Source: Pezizomycotina sp. ARF18 (Eukaryota > Ascomycota). From it: DNA of 64,000 nucleotides. The DNA is taken from positions 124,001 to 188,000 of the forward strand of contig AZLU01000068.1 in the NCBI GenBank assembly GCA_002224055.1. The letters are read 5' to 3'. Position numbers and translations under genes: made by a program. Below the pieces are notes generated by a model. The model did not search any database, was not told the origin of the DNA, and worked only from the letters and a program-made list of their open reading frames with translations. Positions 47,752-59,330 of the stretch are shown here, piece by piece; position 1 is the stretch's first letter, and each line of letters begins with the position of its first letter.

Positions 47752-48840
47752 AACTGTAGCATATTGTAGATTAAGAGGACGGAGAACCTCGGTAGTCGCG
47801 GATGTTAAAGATTTTTATCGCTAGGTTATAATAAGAACCTAATTACTATATATATATAGTAACTTTTAATAATAATTTAGACTAGCTAGCTTCTATCTAA
47901 AGGTAGGTATATAGATAATAGGAAACGCTTTTTTAATAAATATCGAGTTTAATATAAAGAAAAGTAAAAATAAAAACTATATTCTAGGATTTATAGTTCT
48001 ATATTATATTTATACCGTTATTAATTAAAGGAGCGTTTTTCTCGAGCTTTCGTACGAGTAGTAAGGTTTTTAGTAGGATTATAATAGCGCCTTTAGTAAT
48101 AGAGCTAATATATTTACTAATATTTTTATAAACGTATCTAGTTACTATAAGTATTAGAAAATATAAATATAGTTAAACGTACTATAGTTATATAATAATA
48201 TATTAGCTAACGGGTTAAAGTATCTTACCGTTATTAATATATAAAATTAGACGTTATACCTCCGATAAAGCTAGTATAAAAGCTATAGATTTATAGCTAC
48301 GTAGCTTTAATATCTTTACCGATAAATTCTAAACTAAGCTCTTTCGCGTTAATAATAGAATTAAGAATTAGTATAATAACGCTAATAAAGATGTCTACTA
48401 CGGCTATAACTTTTTTAATTACGTTATAACCTAGCTAGTCTATTTTTTATATTATAAGTTAGAGGAACGTAGCGGTAAGTTTAACGCCCTAGGCCGCCTA
48501 GCGGAGATCTATTAGCGGTTTTCTACCTTTCTAGGGTATATTAAGTAGTATATTAACTATAGATAAGGAAAATTTCTAGTCTAGGCTAAAAGTATTAATA
48601 CTTAGCCCTAATAGCGCTAGAGGTAGGCTTAAAAAGCTCTAAGTTTCTATAAGAGCGAGACTATATATATTTTGGGGTAGCTTAGGGTTATTAAATAGGG
48701 GGTAATACCCCTTAGTATAAATCGGGAGGTATTTTCGGGGTAGAGATCTCAGCGCTCTTATAACTTTACCTATTTCTTTCTGGTTATAAGATGCCGGGTC
48801 TAGCGGATCGTCTCTAGAGCATCCGTTAGAGACAGTAGAG
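47752..48840. repeat. Unclassified 1.09-kb repeat, unit 2
   Basis: A full second copy in tandem with unit 1 (starts aactgtagcatattgtag, ends gagacagtagag). It is RIP-affected and carries no recognisable coding remnant. Both units are preceded by TTAAC and end GTAGAGT, so they look like a head-to-tail duplication or two adjacent solo repeats of one element. I could not assign a family. Its right edge abuts the truncated large gene. Confidence 0.8.
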
Positions 48841-51800
48841 TCTATATCCCCACCCGAAGCCTCGTAGAAGGTGTACGATCCTATGACATCCGCGATGGGC
48901 ATCATAAACATATTCCCATAGCTGCCGTAGCTGTGGAATTTGTTGATGTCCTGGATCTTGGTACCATCAGATATGCGATCCTGCACCACGCTATGGTAGC
49001 TTACACTTTCGATACTCGGAAGTTTCTGGCCCATGATGAGTTTCGAGAGTATTGTGCTTGGAATCGCGAGAAGCAGGCAAACGGCTTCAAGTAGGGTGAG
49101 AGGATGGTCGGAGATTAACTTGTAAAGACCTGATAGGATCGGGACGGTGATCTCATAGTTGATATACTTTTTCAAGTCGTCGATGAGGGTCTTTGCAACC
49201 TGAAGCAAGCCGGTAACAAGGCTTTCTAACGCGTCAATCAGCTTCATAGTAAGCTTTGGATATATCTTAGCCAGGATCTTATCAAGGGTACGTCCTTCGT
49301 TAATTCACCAATAAATTCCACAAAGTCTTTCCCCAGCTCTTGAAAGAACGCATTGAATTTGTCGACCGAAGGCTTGATCACGTTCTGATAGATTTCCACG
49401 ACTTCCTGAGAGACGACTCCATTATCACCAGATATTGAAGCTCCGTCCCGGATGCCTCCATGCTTGAATTGATACATGATATAGTTACCCTTCACAGACT
49501 GTGAAGCAGCATTTGATGACCCGTTGTCCTCCTTCGTTGGTTCGTCCAGATTCCAGTTTTTGTACACTGATTTAGCGCTCTCGACAGGATCCTGCTGCAA
49601 GGTGTCCTTGATACCTTTGAAAAATTTCTCGGTCGCGTTTACCAAGTCGCCGATATAGGACTCGCCGGTTGCCAATCCGTCATTCACGAGGTGAAAGAAG
49701 GACGTCCGAGTGGTCTTTATATCTCCCAGTTCAAGAGAAAGCCAATCCATTTGATTGCTGTCTCGATGGCCCGACGACTGTCTTCACGAGGTAAGATATA
49801 GCGTTGGCGGCTTTCGATGCAGTATCTATGACCCACTTGACAACACCGTTCCCAATCTGAATAACAAATTCGATTCTGAAAGAGTTTAACATGTTAGAAA
49901 GTAAGCAAGCTGGTGCTTGATGATTTCTGGCCCAAAAACCCTTACGCAGCTTCTCCTTGACGGATACACCAATTGAAACCTTCTACGATCTTGTTCTTCA
50001 CGCTTTCTATGAGATTTTTGACTCCGTAGCACAAATCCTGATAAAATTAGCATACCAGCAATTAGAAATCCGAAACGCACACGTATGAAGAAAACTTTTT
50101 GCCATACCTCGCCGAATTCCTCGCACCTTTGCCAGGTATTTAACTCTATCGCCGACCCAGGCAACGGCATTATCAAACAAGTCATAGTATTCGCCTCGTG
50201 CAAGTATTTCGTCAACCGCAAAGGATCGTTTGGCTTGTTCGGCACCGGGAAAAGACTTCAACATTATTTTGCGTCTTTCCTCCAATAGTTTGCTTATTCC
50301 TTTGCTGACCTGGTTCAATTGATCATCGTATATCCTGTTGATGCTGCCACCAGATTTCCATCTTCCGTTGTTTCCTTATGCCAATCCGCTGCAGTTTTGA
50401 GCCGTTCGAGCCTATCAGATATTCTGGCCATGGGATCAATCAGAAGCGGTGTTTGCAACAGGAGTTCTCCTCCCTCTGAATTGTCGAGATGAAAAACATG
50501 AGATGTCAAGTCATCTGTAGGGGTGATCAGGGTCAGCATTCCTGCATCGTCGGTCTCTACGAGTGTCGGCGCTGGTCCAACGTCTATATTTCGGCCGTTA
50601 GGATGAGCTTGTCAGATCCGGAACAGGTCAAAGCAAAGGTTTTATGCGCTAGAGCAGATCCAGCTGGAGTCAGTGACGTATAGCTGAGTCATGTACGCCT
50701 GGTAAGATATGATCTCTGATGACGACCAAGTTCCGATGGGGATACTTTTCCACATGCCGGTATGCGATGGCGAGCTGTGATCTTGCATGATAAGCTGCAT
50801 TTGCACAGGGTTACGGTCGCGCCGGGAAACCAGACCGTCCTTACCCGTAGATGAAAAGTCCCGTTGGGGCTGGAGGAGCCGTGATGAGCTGGTGATGTCC
50901 GTCAGATGACATGAATGGAGAGAATTTGGCAACTTGATTTTTCGTGAGGAGCAAAGTGGCTCCCTTCGCAGGCAGGGAGATTTCCATCCAAGAAAGCATT
51001 TGGCGTATGACAGACCACCGTCGGCGCTCTGTATCCACACATTGATTTTGTCCTCGGTTTGGCATACGCGGAGGCGCTGAACAGATCCAGAAATTCCCAC
51101 GAGGGGGTTATCTTCATTGCCCATCTTTTCGGAACAGGCCTCAGATTCATAATTTTGATAGGCTGCCATCTACCATCCTCGGCACCTTATCCGGCTGGAT
51201 TTCAGCAGCGAAAATTACCCCAACGAAGCCAAATGCAGTCCCGTATAGCAGATGAGTATCGCCATTTTGATCCACGCAGGTCGCAATAGCCGTGGGGACT
51301 AACAACACGATGTCAGTTTCAATTATCAAAGCTGCTATGGGTTCAGCATCGCGTAGGGAGACTTACTAATTTGCTGAGGAGTGAGATCAATACGGTTACA
51401 GTGGGCAACCCCGCTTTTCAAGGTCTCCATGTGATGCTACAAAGATCAGCTGTCGCAGTTGGTACTGCTCTCCATGGCTGGTGTCGTCCTGATCGCCGTC
51501 ATACAGGATAAAAAAGCCTGAGACACTCGAATGTTCCCTGCGCAGAAATCGACAACCGCCTAAATATAAGCCTGGCAAGGTCATCGTCGCTCAGGTCGAA
51601 ACATTTCGATTGAGGTAAGTAAATTGAGGCTCCTGAGAAGGATCGGGGTTCTCAGAGAGTATTTTGTGACTTTCACCTGACCGATATGGGATGTTTTCCA
51701 CCGTCTCCGTAGAAGTCCTCTGTCGCAAATGCAACCAGCGGGTACCGATGGTTTTGCCCACGGCCCTGAATTAAGATTGACATTCGGTTAACGGAAATGA

Positions 51801-52433
51801 CAACCCCACACACGATCAGCTAATTTGGAGCCTCCGAGTCTCGACCTACCAGGTGAATCGAACCAATCGGCTCCAAGATCGGTAGATTATCTCCCACCGG
51901 ATTAATTGGCATCGGAAGTCCGTAACCTCCACTCTTCCTAGCTCCTTCGTATCGCTATCGTGGAACATCCCCTCCCAGTCCACGTGGGCCGGATCGAAAG
52001 GCGGGAATATACAAAGCGACCCAACTAAGCCACCGTTTGAGGGGTTTCCAAAAACAATAGAGCACGGTTCCCCTTTCTCCAACCAGTCAATTCCAACGGT
52101 CAAGAATATGTATTTGTCAGTGTGATGCTGTTTCACATCGAAGGTGACCTTGCATTCCTCAGTGAAAGGGATGGTGTTGCTGGGGTCAAAGTCCGGATCT
52201 TCGGCATCGCCACAGGGCCAGAAGATACGAAGCGCTGCGCCGAAATTGATGTTGTACCTAACGCCGGATGTGGATGTTTTAATGATACGCAGGTGTTCTT
52301 TGTGGTCAATTGTGAAAATCAGAGGCGCGTCATTTTCATCACGGACCGCGACGAAGTGCTGAGATTTTGGCACCGGGGCCAGGGCTTCGCTATGCATAAC
52401 CAACTCCGTGTCATATTGAACAGTGGCTGACAT
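48841..52433 (-). pseudogene. Large unrecognised gene (propeller-like N-terminus, helical C-terminus) truncated by the repeat block
   Basis: ATG at 52433 opens MSATVQYDTELVMHSEALAP. The N-terminal third has repeated beta-strand/GD-type segments (HFVAVRDENDAPLIFTIDHK, VGSLCIFPPFDPAHVDW, YPLVAFATEDFYGDGGKH) suggesting a propeller-like domain. The middle includes DNPLVGISGSVQRLRV with KINVWIQSADGGL and VLTLITPTDDLTSHVF-type segments. The last third is helical and amphipathic (LELGDIKTTRTSFFHLVNDG, NYIMYQFKHGGIRDGASISG, IDALESLVTGLLQVAKTLID, LTLLEAVCLLLAIPSTILSK). Several GT-AG introns and frame slips occur. The frame enters the repeat at about 48840, so the C-terminus is lost or displaced. The domain order reminds me of long uncharacterised fungal proteins, but I cannot name the family or function. 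Confidence 0.6.
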
Positions 52434-53450
52434 CTTGCCGAGATACAGGTTATCTTGGAGGCAGATTGGAGAGGTGGTGGTTTTTCAAGTTCAGAACGGG
52501 TTTTTTTTTTTTAAACAAAATTCCAGAACTCAGAACTCCGATTCCGAGGGTCAATCGATGTTTGATACTCAGTTGTTCGTATTTCGATTAAGTTATTATA
52601 CAAATGAGCTAGCAGGTAATCAGTGCGGGGTAAAAACGGCGTTGAGATCACCATCTCCAATAACATTGTCACGCTTTCGGAGCATCTTGTTCCATTACTC
52701 GACGAAATCGTCCCATAGAACATATGTTCAGGGAACTCAAATCAGTTACCAAATTTCTTTATATGGTAATCCGATCATGTATGAGTCCATGATGCCAGGG
52801 TATTACCTGCCCTCACCTTGCTATCGGTACACAGTATCCCTGCGTGTCACCTACCTTGAAATCCCGGCTGAAATAAGCTCTAGTGGATGATGAACGGGCA
52901 TCGAATATAAGCAGTATAGGTACGTACACCAACAAGCAGCTTAGCTGAGGATTTAGAGGCTTGACACGCGTTCAGTAATGACATCGACCTCCAAGGGACT
53001 GTAAAACCCAGCAAACCGCTCCATACGCGTCGCCCATGGCGCCATCGTCGAGGAAGGCAGTTGTCGGTCTGTCTCGAGCCCCTCAGACATTGTACGTAGA
53101 AAAGGCCGGCTGAAACTTTCCCCTCTAAAATCGAACTTAAGGAGCTCGTTGCGAGGAAACCTATTTACGAGCTCGTGATAATTCACAATAATCTAATAAG
53201 ATTACCTGTGGTTCATAACAGTAATACCTGACTGGCAGCGGCAGGGTTTGTTGCTTTGGCTCCTCAGGCATGAGACCGCGAGCGGCGCTAGTTTGCGGGG
53301 GAGCTACCAGAACGGCGTTCGGACAGCTTGCGGCCAATGATGGAGTTTCTTGCGAGAGAAACTAGATCAGAATGCCGATATGTATACGTTACGGCCTATT
53401 AGCCCTCGCCTGACGTATAACTTAGTCAAGAATGGAATGTCCATTAGTAG

Positions 53451-53477
<27 letters not shown>
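53451..53477. repeat. CA microsatellite
   Basis: About 13 consecutive AC units. It is notable that CpA has survived here in a genome where RIP removes CpA from repeats, as expected for a tract too short to be a RIP target. Confidence 0.95.
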
Positions 53478-53483
<6 letters not shown>

Positions 53484-54925
53484 AAACATGCTCGGACCAG
53501 ATGAACGTCTGCTATCATGCCTTTTGATATTTGTCTATCGCGCCCACTGCTTTACTGGTCAATCTATCTGAAAATGAGTGTGAGATGCAGAGGAGTAATT
53601 TCCCTTCAGCGTGGAAACTCGTGATCGTGAACAGGTTTCTCTTCCCTACAGATACTAGGGAGAGAGGATGCATAGTCCTCATCGGTACTGGTAAGGAGGT
53701 CGCTATTTAGGTGTTGAGTGGCTCAGGTGCTTTGGAACGTCATGTCAACAAGGCGGAGAGAATTGCCAATGCTCATACTGGTATAAGGCCCCAGGATGCT
53801 AGTTCGAAATGGCCACATGTGGCAGCGGTGATGAAGCGCACGATGCAGACAATTAGTCGCTACATCTCTAGGAGCGCTTTCGGAATAAGGAAGCGGTATC
53901 TCGATCAAGCGTAGCCAAGGCCAACTCTCTGATCGACTATTAAGAGGTGCCACGCCCGTGAATTGGTTTCAGGACGTCCTGCGCTAGATCGGAATCAAAC
54001 GAAAAAAAAAAAAGATGAGACAAAGAAACCCAAATTTTTCCAACGTTCTTTTCCAAGCTTACCCCTCGTGATTAGGTACCTGGATTTCGATGAACCAACC
54101 CGGATTTCTGGAATAACACTTACAAGTGTGATCGGATCTGTACTGAAACAGTGAAAAACTGTAGTATAATGGTCAGGACCTCAGCTTGGTATTCGTAGAA
54201 AATAACAAGAAATGATAAAGTATTGAAATTTAACTGAATAATATCAAGATTTTTGAAAATTGATTAAAACGGACTGGAATCGGAAACCATCATTACTGCT
54301 TGATATACATTAGGTCAAGGGAATAATGAAACTTTATTTCACGATCTTTTTACCAAGGAGTTTTTAAGCCAATTTTCTGAAGATACGAACTACTACCTAA
54401 TTGAGCTATATCTTTAATTTTCTAGGAATATTCTCCCAGATAATTTCAAGTCGCACTGGTCCCCGGTCCCTTACTAAAGTAATTAAGATGTGCAGGGACG
54501 TGAAGGTCATTCTGGTGTGCCCACTGGCGGTATCACGTCTATTGTAGTAAGGCGAATTACTAGATATCGACGAAGCCCTACAGCCGACGAGTATTGCTAC
54601 TGCTCCTTCGGCGCTTCCCTTGAGGTGTGTTATATAGGTCGACGTGACGTTGCGGTTTTGACAAGGAAGCAGTCTATTACTCACCTTGCAATGAGGATTG
54701 CGAATATTGCCTCCGAATGAAGTTCATTGCAAAAATCGCGAACGAAGCGGAGAATTGCAAAATGAAGGACACCTGGGACTATATTATAGGACAGCTTAAT
54801 TGTCACTTTAGCCGAATGAGAGTAGATATTAGGATTTGGAGGGTTGCAGATATTACGGCGATAGATCCCACATACGAACTTGAAGAGCTTGATGCACTAG
54901 GCAAGAAATGGAAGCTGCCGATCAA

Positions 54926-54927
<2 letters not shown>

Positions 54928-54956
<29 letters not shown>
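54928..54956. repeat. GA microsatellite
   Basis: About 14 consecutive GA units inside an open frame, where they translate as an alternating Glu-Arg run. Confidence 0.95.
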
Positions 54957-54959
<3 letters not shown>

Positions 54960-55798
54960 GGCATGGGAGCTTGCCGTATTAAAATATTTCTTGTTGACTA
55001 AAAACACTTAGCTATATCGGTTCCACATAATGGTTTCAAATGGCCCATCCTTGTTCCACGGTAGAAGTTCTGCACGAGAAAATTTGTCTTATTTCTTTTT
55101 TTACTTTATCATTTTCGTTACCGAGAAAAGTAGTTAGTAACCCGGATTTCCGAAAAGAAAATACAGGCTACTGTGTGGATCCGGAGCTGTATATTATATA
55201 GAGTTGTATCAATTTTTCTCGGCCTTTTTTCACTACGTAAAACATGACGAGTTGAATAGTTGTATACTATATCATTTTTGACCTGGGTAACTTTACTAGT
55301 AAATGTTAGTAAATAGGTTAAATGAGTGGTAAAGTTATATATATTTAATCTTAATATCTTGGTAATCTCGCGTGTTTTGAGCTGAAAACGCCACTCACGT
55401 GCGTATTATTATTTCTTATTTATATATAAATAGGTATATTTATCAGTTGTATTGTAGGCTACGAGAATTGGGGAGGGGGTTATTTGCCACGTGTGGTAGA
55501 ATGTGATAGTGGCTGCAGAGCGCACTACTGCAAAGCAAGAGGGAAATCACGAAAGCTAAACGCTCCTTTCATTATCGTGCCCCTATAATAAATCAGCTCT
55601 TATCGTTCATGCTTATCTGCAGTTCTCAGTTCTTCTGTCAAGAGGTGTTTTGGCACTTGAAGACCTAAGTTGTTTGTATATTTAGTCGTGCTGCTCCCCT
55701 TATAGAAGAGGAATACGTTTGTATAATCCCTCTTTTTTTATTTCCTTGACTTATTGCCAAAGTAGAACTAATATATTATTATCTCTCTCGTTGGCAGA

Positions 55799-57651
55799 AT
55801 GCCTCAGCTTTTTGCGCAATTGATCGCCGCGGGCGGAGATCGTCCCCATGAGCTCATTGGAGCCGCTCTCCCGTTAGTCCTGGCAACCTATGCCATCAGC
55901 GTTCTTATTTATCGAGCCTTCCTGCATCCATTGGCTAGAGTTCCAGGGCCAAAGCTCGCCAAGATCTCCTGGCTTCTGGAATACTACTACGGGCGTCAAG
56001 GAGTCTTGACGCACAAACTGGAAGAATGGCACAAGCGTTATGGTAAGCATACCTACCTGTTAAGTACAAAGACAGAGGCCTCTAACATGGAAATTGTAGG
56101 CCCGATCGTGCGAATAACACCCGAAGAAGTCCATATTAACGATCTCAGTAACATCGAAACCTTCGACAGAGTCTACCGATGGGCACCAAATTCTCCAAAG
56201 ACGGTACCTTCTACCGGAGATTCAACGGCAACAATGTGTCCTTCTTCGCCACTGCGAACAACTACGAACACCGCCAGCTCAAGGCAAGCTTCATCCCTCT
56301 GCTTGCCAGGAAGCAGATTGTCACGCTTGAGCCGTACGTCAGAAAGCACATTGATCACCTTTGTACTCTTTAGAGGAGGAAAAGGGGTCTTCATTTAACC
56401 TCCACGTCGCTCTCCGATCTGCCGTCATGGATATCATTTCTACCTACTGCTTGGGTACTTCCACCAACTTACTGGACACCCCGGAGAAAGGGATCGCTGT
56501 CATGGAAACCCTCCGCGGTCATTTTGGCCGTATCTGGATCCACGGCCTCATGTCCAAAGAGCTCCTGTATCGCGTAACCCATCTCCCACTCTTCATACTG
56601 TCGCGTATTGATACCTCCAAGGTCTCCTCCCAAGCTTACTCGCGAAGGGAGCTGAGTACGTTGGCAAAGTCAAAGCCGACCCCAGCTTCCGTGGCGAGCA
56701 CGGAGAAAAGACTATCTTCCATGACATGTTGAACCCGCCTGAAGACAAGGAACTTGGATTCAAGCCTAAGATCAGGATCGCTGAATCCTCTATGCCGGAT
56801 GAAATGGCTGGAGTGATCATTGCGGGAGTTGATACCACCGGTCTAGCTACAGAAATGACACTTATCGGCATCCTCGAGCACCCAGAGATCCACGAGACTT
56901 GTGAGAGACTTGGATGCCGCTTATCCTGATGGCGTTGACTTGTACCGTATTCTGGCCTAGAAAGGATTCCATACCTGGTAAGTTGATTTCTAATGGGATT
57001 GCTGTATGCGCATGCTAATGATTTTATACAGGTTGGCTGCATTAAGGAAGGCCTGAGGTACGTGAAATGTCAAAGAATACTCTTAGAGTAACGATTCCGA
57101 GGAAAAAGTTAGCTAACAAGAGGAGTAGACTCGCGAATCCCACAATTGGAAGGCTTCCGAGAGTTGTGGAGGAACCGAATACAGAATTCCTAGGATTCAA
57201 ACTTCGAGTTGGCGTAGGTGTACTTCCAAACTAAGTACCGCTCCTAAGCTAATGAAACTTTCTCTCTTGGATAGACTATCGTATCTCAAAGCACTCGTTT
57301 CCATCACTTCAATCCGCGTGTTTTCCCTGACCCGCTTGAATTCCGTCCCGAACGATGGGTCGATGACAACGCAAAAGGGTTAGAAAAGTACTGGAATCCG
57401 TTCGGGAGGGGCGCGAGGGTTGCGTTGGTAAAGAGTAAGTTCTTCGAGCCGCTGGAATGATTTGTGTTTCTAGAGCTAACGTGATAAATAGTTTGGCAAT
57501 GTGTGAGATGCATCTGTTGATCGCGGTTTTGATTAAGCGCTTCCCCAATCTACGGTTCGCTGAGAACACTGGCTTGAGGAGTACCAAAGATGTCAAGGTT
57601 AGGACTTCTTTTCGACTTTTCTCGAGCGAGGCAATAGGGGTATACAGGTGA
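55799..57651 (+). CDS. Cytochrome P450 monooxygenase (CYP58/CYP65-like)
   Basis: ER-anchored heme monooxygenase. ATG at 55799; an N-terminal membrane helix (LIGAALPLVLATYAISVLIY) is followed by HPLARVPGPKLAK, the proline-rich hinge. Exon 1 ends at 56042 (GTAAGC), with the intron to 56099, and the phase is kept (R-Y-G-P-I-V-R-I-T-P). Helix I is MAGVIIAGVDTTG (about 56800), helix K is CIKEGLR (ExxR, about 57040), the PERF-like motif is FRPERW (about 57345), and the heme loop is FGRGARV at about 57400-57420. There the frame reads A-L-V instead of C-V-G: TT at 57420-57421 would need one more T to give the ligand cysteine. After a short intron the tail reads LAMCEMHLLIAVLIKRFPNL. Other slips lie near 56178, 56372, 56630 and 56920. 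The substrate is unknown; relatives oxidise terpenoids, alkaloids or benzoate-type compounds. Confidence 0.85.
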
Positions 57652-58164
57652 GGGCCTGATTTAGTTAAGTATAAGCTGAGGGAAATATATGTTTACTTGT
57701 ACGGACCAGCTAGAGTGGGACCATTTTGTATATATATTTTCAATTATTAACTAAAGCGCGATTTTTAGTATATAGATATATTATATTGTCTTAATCATTA
57801 ATACGTGCGTTCTCGTTCAAAGAGTAAATAGTATATAGCTAAAAGTAAAAGGATTAGATTCATGATTCAAAAACAGGTCTTTAAAATATTAGTACCAGTT
57901 TAAACTTTTCAAGAGGCCACAATAATTTACATAATATCACAGGTATATACATTTATGAAAATAAGACCAAAGTTTCTAAAACGTGATGTTGACAAGTTTT
58001 AAAGCAAGGATAAATCGCTAACAAATTTAGCTAATGCTAACTCCGCTATATAAGCTCGGAACCTTAAAATGTGTTCATCTGCTAGTATGGAAGATTGTGG
58101 TGATATGCGCTGATGTGAAGGGAGTCTTCCGTCGGGGTTTGACGCTGGCAATAAGGTTGGACGC
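57652..58164. other. AT-rich spacer before the terminal repeat region
   Basis: About 510 bp after the P450 with no gene seen. It marks the transition to repeat-dominated DNA. Confidence 0.5.
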
Positions 58165-58361
58165 GGGCCCCGACCATTTTTTTCAAATTTTTGGGCAGGC
58201 TCGCTTAATAAAACAAATGAGGTGGCTTAAATAAAAATTAATTCTTAGCAGGGATAGTAGGGATGAACGGGATCCCGCCAAGAAATAATTTTATTTAAGC
58301 CGCCTCATTTGTTTTATCAAGCGAGCCTGCCCCAAAAATTTGAAAAAAATGGTCGGGGCCC
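58165..58361. repeat. Long palindrome (inverted repeat with about 80-bp arms)
   Basis: The left arm starts gggccccgaccattttttt and runs through ggcaggctcgctt to ggcttaaataaaa (58165 to about 58245). The right arm (about 58280-58361) is its reverse complement with a few mismatches. The loop is about 30 bp (agggatagtagggatgaacg). No open frame and no clear target duplication were found. It is probably a miniature foldback or MITE-like element. Confidence 0.85.
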
Positions 58362-58414
58362 CGACGGCCCACGATAGCTGGCAACCATGGGTACTGAACT
58401 AGCCGGGTATAGTG

Positions 58415-58536
58415 TTTGACATCGGGTGGGTCGGGCCGACTGAGGGGGGTATTAACCGCCCATACTACCCGTCGGGCGGGTCGGGCGGGTTAATCGGGTT
58501 ACTAAATTTCTAAAAATAGTATAATATAATACTAAG
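58415..58536. repeat. GC-rich CGGG-repeat end of a second hAT-like element (fragment)
   Basis: The stretch from tagtgtttgacatcgggtgg onward is packed with CGGGT/CGGGC and CCCG motifs, like the subterminal repeats of hAT transposons, and begins with a TAGTGTTTGAC end resembling the TAGCGTTTGAG end of the element at 58545. I found no matching right end in the window. Confidence 0.4.
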
Positions 58537-58779
58537 ATACTAATTAGCGTTTGAGGCCGGCGGGCCGGGCCGGGTTGGGCACCCTCTGACCCGCCGGCGG
58601 TACCCGGTGCATCTTCAACCCGCCCGGCCCGGCCGATCCGGGCTAACCTGCCAACATTTTATATATAAAAAATAATTCATTGTAGATATTTTTATATAAT
58701 TTTATTATTTATTTTACATTTTTATATCGATTTAGGAATTTATTTTATATATAATTTATTAATTATTTATATATATCTA

Positions 58780-59330
58780 CTAGCTAATAACATCCCCGTG
58801 CATAGCTCAACATCTCTATCCACTAACATAATTATTTATTAATTATATATATCTACTAGCTAAACATCTCTATATCTACTACAATATCTTTATAGTGATA
58901 GCTCAACATCTCTATAGTAGAACACCGGTATCTCCCGTAGTATAGGCAACACCTCTATGTCCATCTACTAATATCTCTATGCTATAGCTCAATATCTCTA
59001 TGTTTGTCCACCAACATCTCTATATCTATCTACTAATATCTCTACGGTATAGGGTAATATCTTTATGTCTATCTACTAACATCTCTATATCTATCTACCA
59101 ACATCTTTATGCTATAGCTTAATATCTCTATATCTATCTACTAATATCTCTATAGTATAGCTTAATATCCTATGTCTATCTACCAATATCCCCATACTAT
59201 AGTTTAATATCTCTATGGCAGAGCACCGGTATCTTTATATTATAGGGTAATATCTCTATGTCTATCTACTAATACCCTATGGCAAAATACCGGTATCCTA
59301 ATGCTATAGCTTAATACTATAGGTGTCCTT
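58780..59330. repeat. Degenerate minisatellite in the left arm of the foldback element
   Basis: Repeated variants of atctctatatctatctac and taatatctctatagtatagc, combined unit roughly 30-50 bp, about a dozen times, mixing CA (unmutated) and TA (RIP-type) versions. Confidence 0.8.

Larger units (their letters stand above)
52434..55798. other. Long intergenic region with CA and GA microsatellites
   Basis: About 3.4 kb without a firm gene. A minus-strand frame at 52953-53186 (ending EVDVITERVSSL) and a plus-strand frame at 54717-55001 look weakly protein-like but have no motif. Microsatellites lie at 53451-53477 (CA) and 54928-54956 (GA). 55200-55450 is AT-rich. The last 300 bp should be the P450 promoter. 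Confidence 0.45.

Noticed and set aside
53451-53477. CA tract as a possible CRISPR-like or telomeric array
   Set aside because: It is a plain dinucleotide microsatellite, and CRISPR arrays are not expected in a fungal nuclear genome.
54717-55001. 94-codon frame with an Arg-Glu repeat
   Set aside because: The repeat is the GA microsatellite read in frame, and the rest lacks motifs.
58034-58234. 66-codon plus-strand frame
   Set aside because: Its second half is the left arm of the palindrome at 58165-58361.
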